This document shows positions 61,465 to 64,000 of a DNA stretch of 64,000 nucleotides, piece after piece. The stretch comes from UBA2357 sp041916775 (GTDB lineage: Bacteria > Pseudomonadota > Gammaproteobacteria > Burkholderiales > Rhodocyclaceae). The stretch's first letter is position 1. Each line of letters opens with the position of its first letter. The notes under the pieces are model-generated. The model did not search any database. It had not been told where the DNA came from and was given only the letters and a program-made list of their open reading frames with translations. The stretch is from contig JAYRYZ010000003.1 of the NCBI GenBank assembly GCA_041916775.1, positions 147,422 through 211,421 on the forward strand, given 5' to 3'. The position numbers and the translations under genes were made by a program.

Positions 61465-63690
61465 ATGTCGGCTCAGGATTCCCTGCTCAAGTTCAAGGAG
61501 GGGGGTGATTCGACCGTTTCGGTCGTCCCGGATGCGGGCGCGCCGTGGGATGTGCTTGTCGTTGACGACGACGAGCAGGTGCATCTCATCACCGAGTTCG
61601 TTTTACGCAACGTCATCATTCTGGGACGCAAGATTGCGCTGCGGAGTGCCTTTTCCGGTGCCGAGGCGCGGAATTGTCTGCGAGAGCGGTCGTATGCCTG
61701 CGTTCTCCTCGACGTCGTGATGGAATCGGAGGATACCGGGCTCCAGATCGTGCGGTTCATCCGTGAGGAGCTCGGTGACACTGCGGTGCGTATCGTGTTG
61801 CGCACGGGGCAACCCGGACATGCTCCAGAGGTCGCGGTAGTCGGTCGCTACGATATCAACGACTACAAGTCGAAATCGGAACTCACTTCCGAGCATCTCA
61901 TCACCACGCTCACCGCATCCTTGCGATCCTATGAGCAGATCCGGGCGGCGATCGAACATCGCAATGGGCTGGAACTGATCTTTCGCGGCGCGAGCGGCCT
62001 GAATGCCGTGACGTCTCCAGACGAATTCGCTGCTCGGGCACTCGCGGAGGTCTGTAATGTGCTTCGCGTTGCGCCAGCCGGGGTTGTTTGCCTCTGTGGT
62101 CGAAATGGCGGGGCACCCGCGCCCGAGCTGATCTCGGTGGACGTGAGCGGGGTGTTCGGGCGTCTGCCCTTGGATGGCTGCGATTCGGCGATGGTCGAGG
62201 AAATCCGCGCAGTGTCGGTCAGCGGGAACAGCCTTTTCGAGCCGGACCGGGTCGTGCTGCTGATCGAAACGCCGCGCGGCAATCGAATCATCCTGCGGTT
62301 CTTGTGCGAACGCCCGCTCTCCGAGCTTGACCGACGATTGCTGCAGGTGTTCTCGATCAACATCGCCGCCGGTTTCGACAACGCCTGCCTTTTCGATGAA
62401 TTGGAGCACCTGGCATACAGCGATGAGCTGACGGGGTTGCCGAATCGGCTGGCCTTCGAGAGTGAAGTTGCAAGACAACTCGGCCTGAACGCGCATGGAG
62501 CTGTCCTCATTGCGGACATCGACAGCTTCCAGGCAGTCAACGATGGCCTCGGTCACGACATTGGCGACCTCACCCTCATCGCCTGTGCCGGGCTCCTGCG
62601 CGACGTGTTTGGTCCGGAGGCCTTCATGGCGCGTACCTCCGGCGATAACTTTGCCCTGCTGCTGCCCGGCTTTGATCGTGCGTGCACAAAGGATCTGCTG
62701 CAGGCGCTTCATGTCAGGACCAGGGACAATCTGCAGATCGACGGAAACGAGATTCCGGTCTCGATCTCCGTTGGCGTTTCGCTGTTTCCCGAACACGGCA
62801 ATGTCGCCGGAAAGCTGATCCAGAATGCGGGCATTGCGCTCAAGCAGGCCAAGCGGGTGAACCGCTCCTCGTACGAGATCTTCGACAACACCCTGGAGTC
62901 GTCCCTGAGGTCGCGCCTCGTCGTAATGCGTGATCTGCGTTACGCGGTCGAACGTGGCGGTTTGAGGCTGCTGTACCAACCTCAGATCAATCTCGCATCC
63001 GGGCAGATCTTCGGTGTCGAGGCATTGGTCCGATGGCAGCGAGACCCTGACCACCTCGTCTCGGCCCAAGAGTTCATTCCGGCCGCGGAGGATTCGGGGC
63101 ACATTGTGGCAATCGGGGAATGGGTGCTGCGTGAGGCCTGTCGCCAACATCTCGAATGGAAGCGCACGGCTGGCGTGGATCTGCAGATGGGCGTCAATGT
63201 GTCGATGCGCCAGCTGCGCGATGCAAGTTTCATCTCCAAGCTCGAGGCGGTCATCAGCGAAACCGGAATCAATCCCGCGCGTCTTGAGATCGAGCTCACC
63301 GAGAGCATGATGGTGGAGAACGCGAACGTACTCATCGGCATACTTACGAAGGTACGGTCGTTGGGCGCCAGGGTGGCGATAGACGACTTCGGAACCGGGT
63401 ACTCATCCCTGGGGTCATTGCAGAAGCTACCGATAGACAGGCTCAAGATCGACAGATCCTTCGTCACCGGACTCGCAACCCACAGAGAAGACCAAGTGAT
63501 TGCTGCGTTGGTGATCAACATGGGGCACCTTCTGGGGATGCAGGTCATTGCCGAAGGAGTTGAAGAACTGGAGCAGGTCTCGCTGCTCGTGAAGATGGGC
63601 TGTGATGACGTGCAGGGATACTTTTATGGTCGTCCCATGCCTGCGACGGCACTGCTCGACCTCGCGAAACACGGAAACTGGAAGTTGTAG
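61465..63690 (+). CDS. Receiver-DUF3369-GGDEF-EAL protein, probable c-di-GMP phosphodiesterase
   Basis: This 741-residue protein has an N-terminal receiver domain (VLVVDDDEQVHLIT; phospho-Asp in CVLLDVVMES) and then DUF3369 (about 160-310). A GGDEF domain follows (about 325-490), in which the active motif reads SGDNF (ARTSGDNFALLLPG) and is thus likely inactive as a cyclase. The EAL domain (about 500-735) keeps the metal motifs: EALVRW, NVSMRQL, ELTES, DDFGTGYSSLGSL and QGYFYGRPM. It probably lowers c-di-GMP. AGGAG about 9 bases before ATG 61465 sets the start. No kinase gene is beside it. Confidence 0.9.
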   Translation: MSAQDSLLKFKEGGDSTVSVVPDAGAPWDVLVVDDDEQVHLITEFVLRNVIILGRKIALRSAFSGAEARNCLRERSYACVLLDVVMESEDTGLQIVRFIREELGDTAVRIVLRTGQPGHAPEVAVVGRYDINDYKSKSELTSEHLITTLTASLRSYEQIRAAIEHRNGLELIFRGASGLNAVTSPDEFAARALAEVCNVLRVAPAGVVCLCGRNGGAPAPELISVDVSGVFGRLPLDGCDSAMVEEIRAVSVSGNSLFEPDRVVLLIETPRGNRIILRFLCERPLSELDRRLLQVFSINIAAGFDNACLFDELEHLAYSDELTGLPNRLAFESEVARQLGLNAHGAVLIADIDSFQAVNDGLGHDIGDLTLIACAGLLRDVFGPEAFMARTSGDNFALLLPGFDRACTKDLLQALHVRTRDNLQIDGNEIPVSISVGVSLFPEHGNVAGKLIQNAGIALKQAKRVNRSSYEIFDNTLESSLRSRLVVMRDLRYAVERGGLRLLYQPQINLASGQIFGVEALVRWQRDPDHLVSAQEFIPAAEDSGHIVAIGEWVLREACRQHLEWKRTAGVDLQMGVNVSMRQLRDASFISKLEAVISETGINPARLEIELTESMMVENANVLIGILTKVRSLGARVAIDDFGTGYSSLGSLQKLPIDRLKIDRSFVTGLATHREDQVIAALVINMGHLLGMQVIAEGVEELEQVSLLVKMGCDDVQGYFYGRPMPATALLDLAKHGNWKL

Positions 63691-64000
63691 TCCGTCTCTC
63701 GATGCCCGCCTTGAGCGGCATCGCCTTCGGGGCCTCAAATGCAACTTGCAGGGGGCCTTTCCGGCTCTCGACACGTGCGCCAAGAGTCACATATTGCGGA
63801 ATGCGTAGCACGAGGCCTCGCGCTGTCGGCACGCTGTGATGCGAGAGCTGATTCATCCGTTTCAGTAGTGCTGGTGTGTCCCTACAGAACGTGTTGACAC
63901 TGTTTTCTGAGCGTGTAGAATTCGCGCCTCTTCAGACGGGGCGGTTAGTTCTGTTTGTTGGAGGCGGTATTTGAAGGGCTGTTGATTTTCCGGGTTGTTG
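63691..64000. other. Right-end gene-free region holding a stable-RNA-type promoter
   Basis: After the EAL gene no further gene is supported up to the edge. The only clear signal is the promoter at 63894-63921, followed by GC-rich sequence and a leader that leaves the window. The leader seen so far has no clear box A. Confidence 0.6.
63894..63921 (+). promoter_or_regulatory. Strong sigma-70 promoter, stable-RNA style
   Basis: A perfect -35 TTGACA (63894-63899), a 16-base spacer and a -10 TAGAAT (63916-63921) are followed by GC-rich TCGCGCC. This GC-rich discriminator is the style seen for rRNA and tRNA operons in this group, and an rRNA or tRNA gene may follow outside the window. Confidence 0.65.

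Overview
The window is a 64 kb piece of a high-GC chromosome, densely packed with genes. Most genes are ordinary housekeeping or envelope genes. Gene content and order suggest a betaproteobacterium of the Rhodocyclales (Thauera/Azoarcus/Aromatoleum-like). The clues are the PP0621-pilS-pilR-ampD string, an Mrp antiporter operon with a long A subunit, GTP-dependent PckG next to a MaeB malic enzyme, and -10 boxes of the TAGAAT/CATAAT-CGCC type. This placement is inferred from pattern, not from a search. No prophage, insertion sequence, CRISPR array or tRNA was seen.

Layout. 1-10 kb: a partial hslR, galE, uvrA facing an MFS transporter and ssb, a PatB-like C-S lyase, and an MBL-fold/tcdA/cbiX string. 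10-15.6 kb: an RND efflux operon ending in a DUF2892 protein and an RsbW-like ATPase, then a PilZ protein. 15.6-24.5 kb: dsbB, ybiB, two tandem beta-hydroxyacid dehydrogenases, and a minus-strand run of kinase, response regulator, mtnA, class II aldolase and GlxA-like regulator. 24.5-30.9 kb: PP0621/pilS/pilR/ampD, a lytic transglycosylase behind a structured leader, and an aminotransferase. 30.9-39 kb: pckG and maeB (gluconeogenic C4/C3 node, divergent), a 151-bp inverted-repeat element touching the pckG stop codon, a patatin, a PbpG-type endopeptidase with a lysine-rich linker, and an IclR regulator. 39-45 kb: a six-gene Mrp Na+/H+ antiporter operon. 45-55 kb: an RluF-like pseudouridine synthase, a glnS-MacAB-type export operon, and a DUF3360 permease behind a riboswitch-like leader. 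55-64 kb: a flavoprotein and hypoxanthine-DNA glycosylase pair, hrpA, a receiver/DUF3369/GGDEF/EAL protein, and a strong stable-RNA-type promoter at the right edge.

The most interesting points are three. First, a two-component system appears to be in one transcription unit with mtnA and a class II aldolase, a pairing known from the DHAP shunt for 5'-methylthioadenosine/5'-deoxyadenosine salvage. Second, the leader of the DUF3360 permease has a possible H-type pseudoknot, a stem over part of the Shine-Dalgarno, and a competing 6-bp pairing just before the ATG. Third, glnS is joined within a few bases to a complete MacAB-type exporter.
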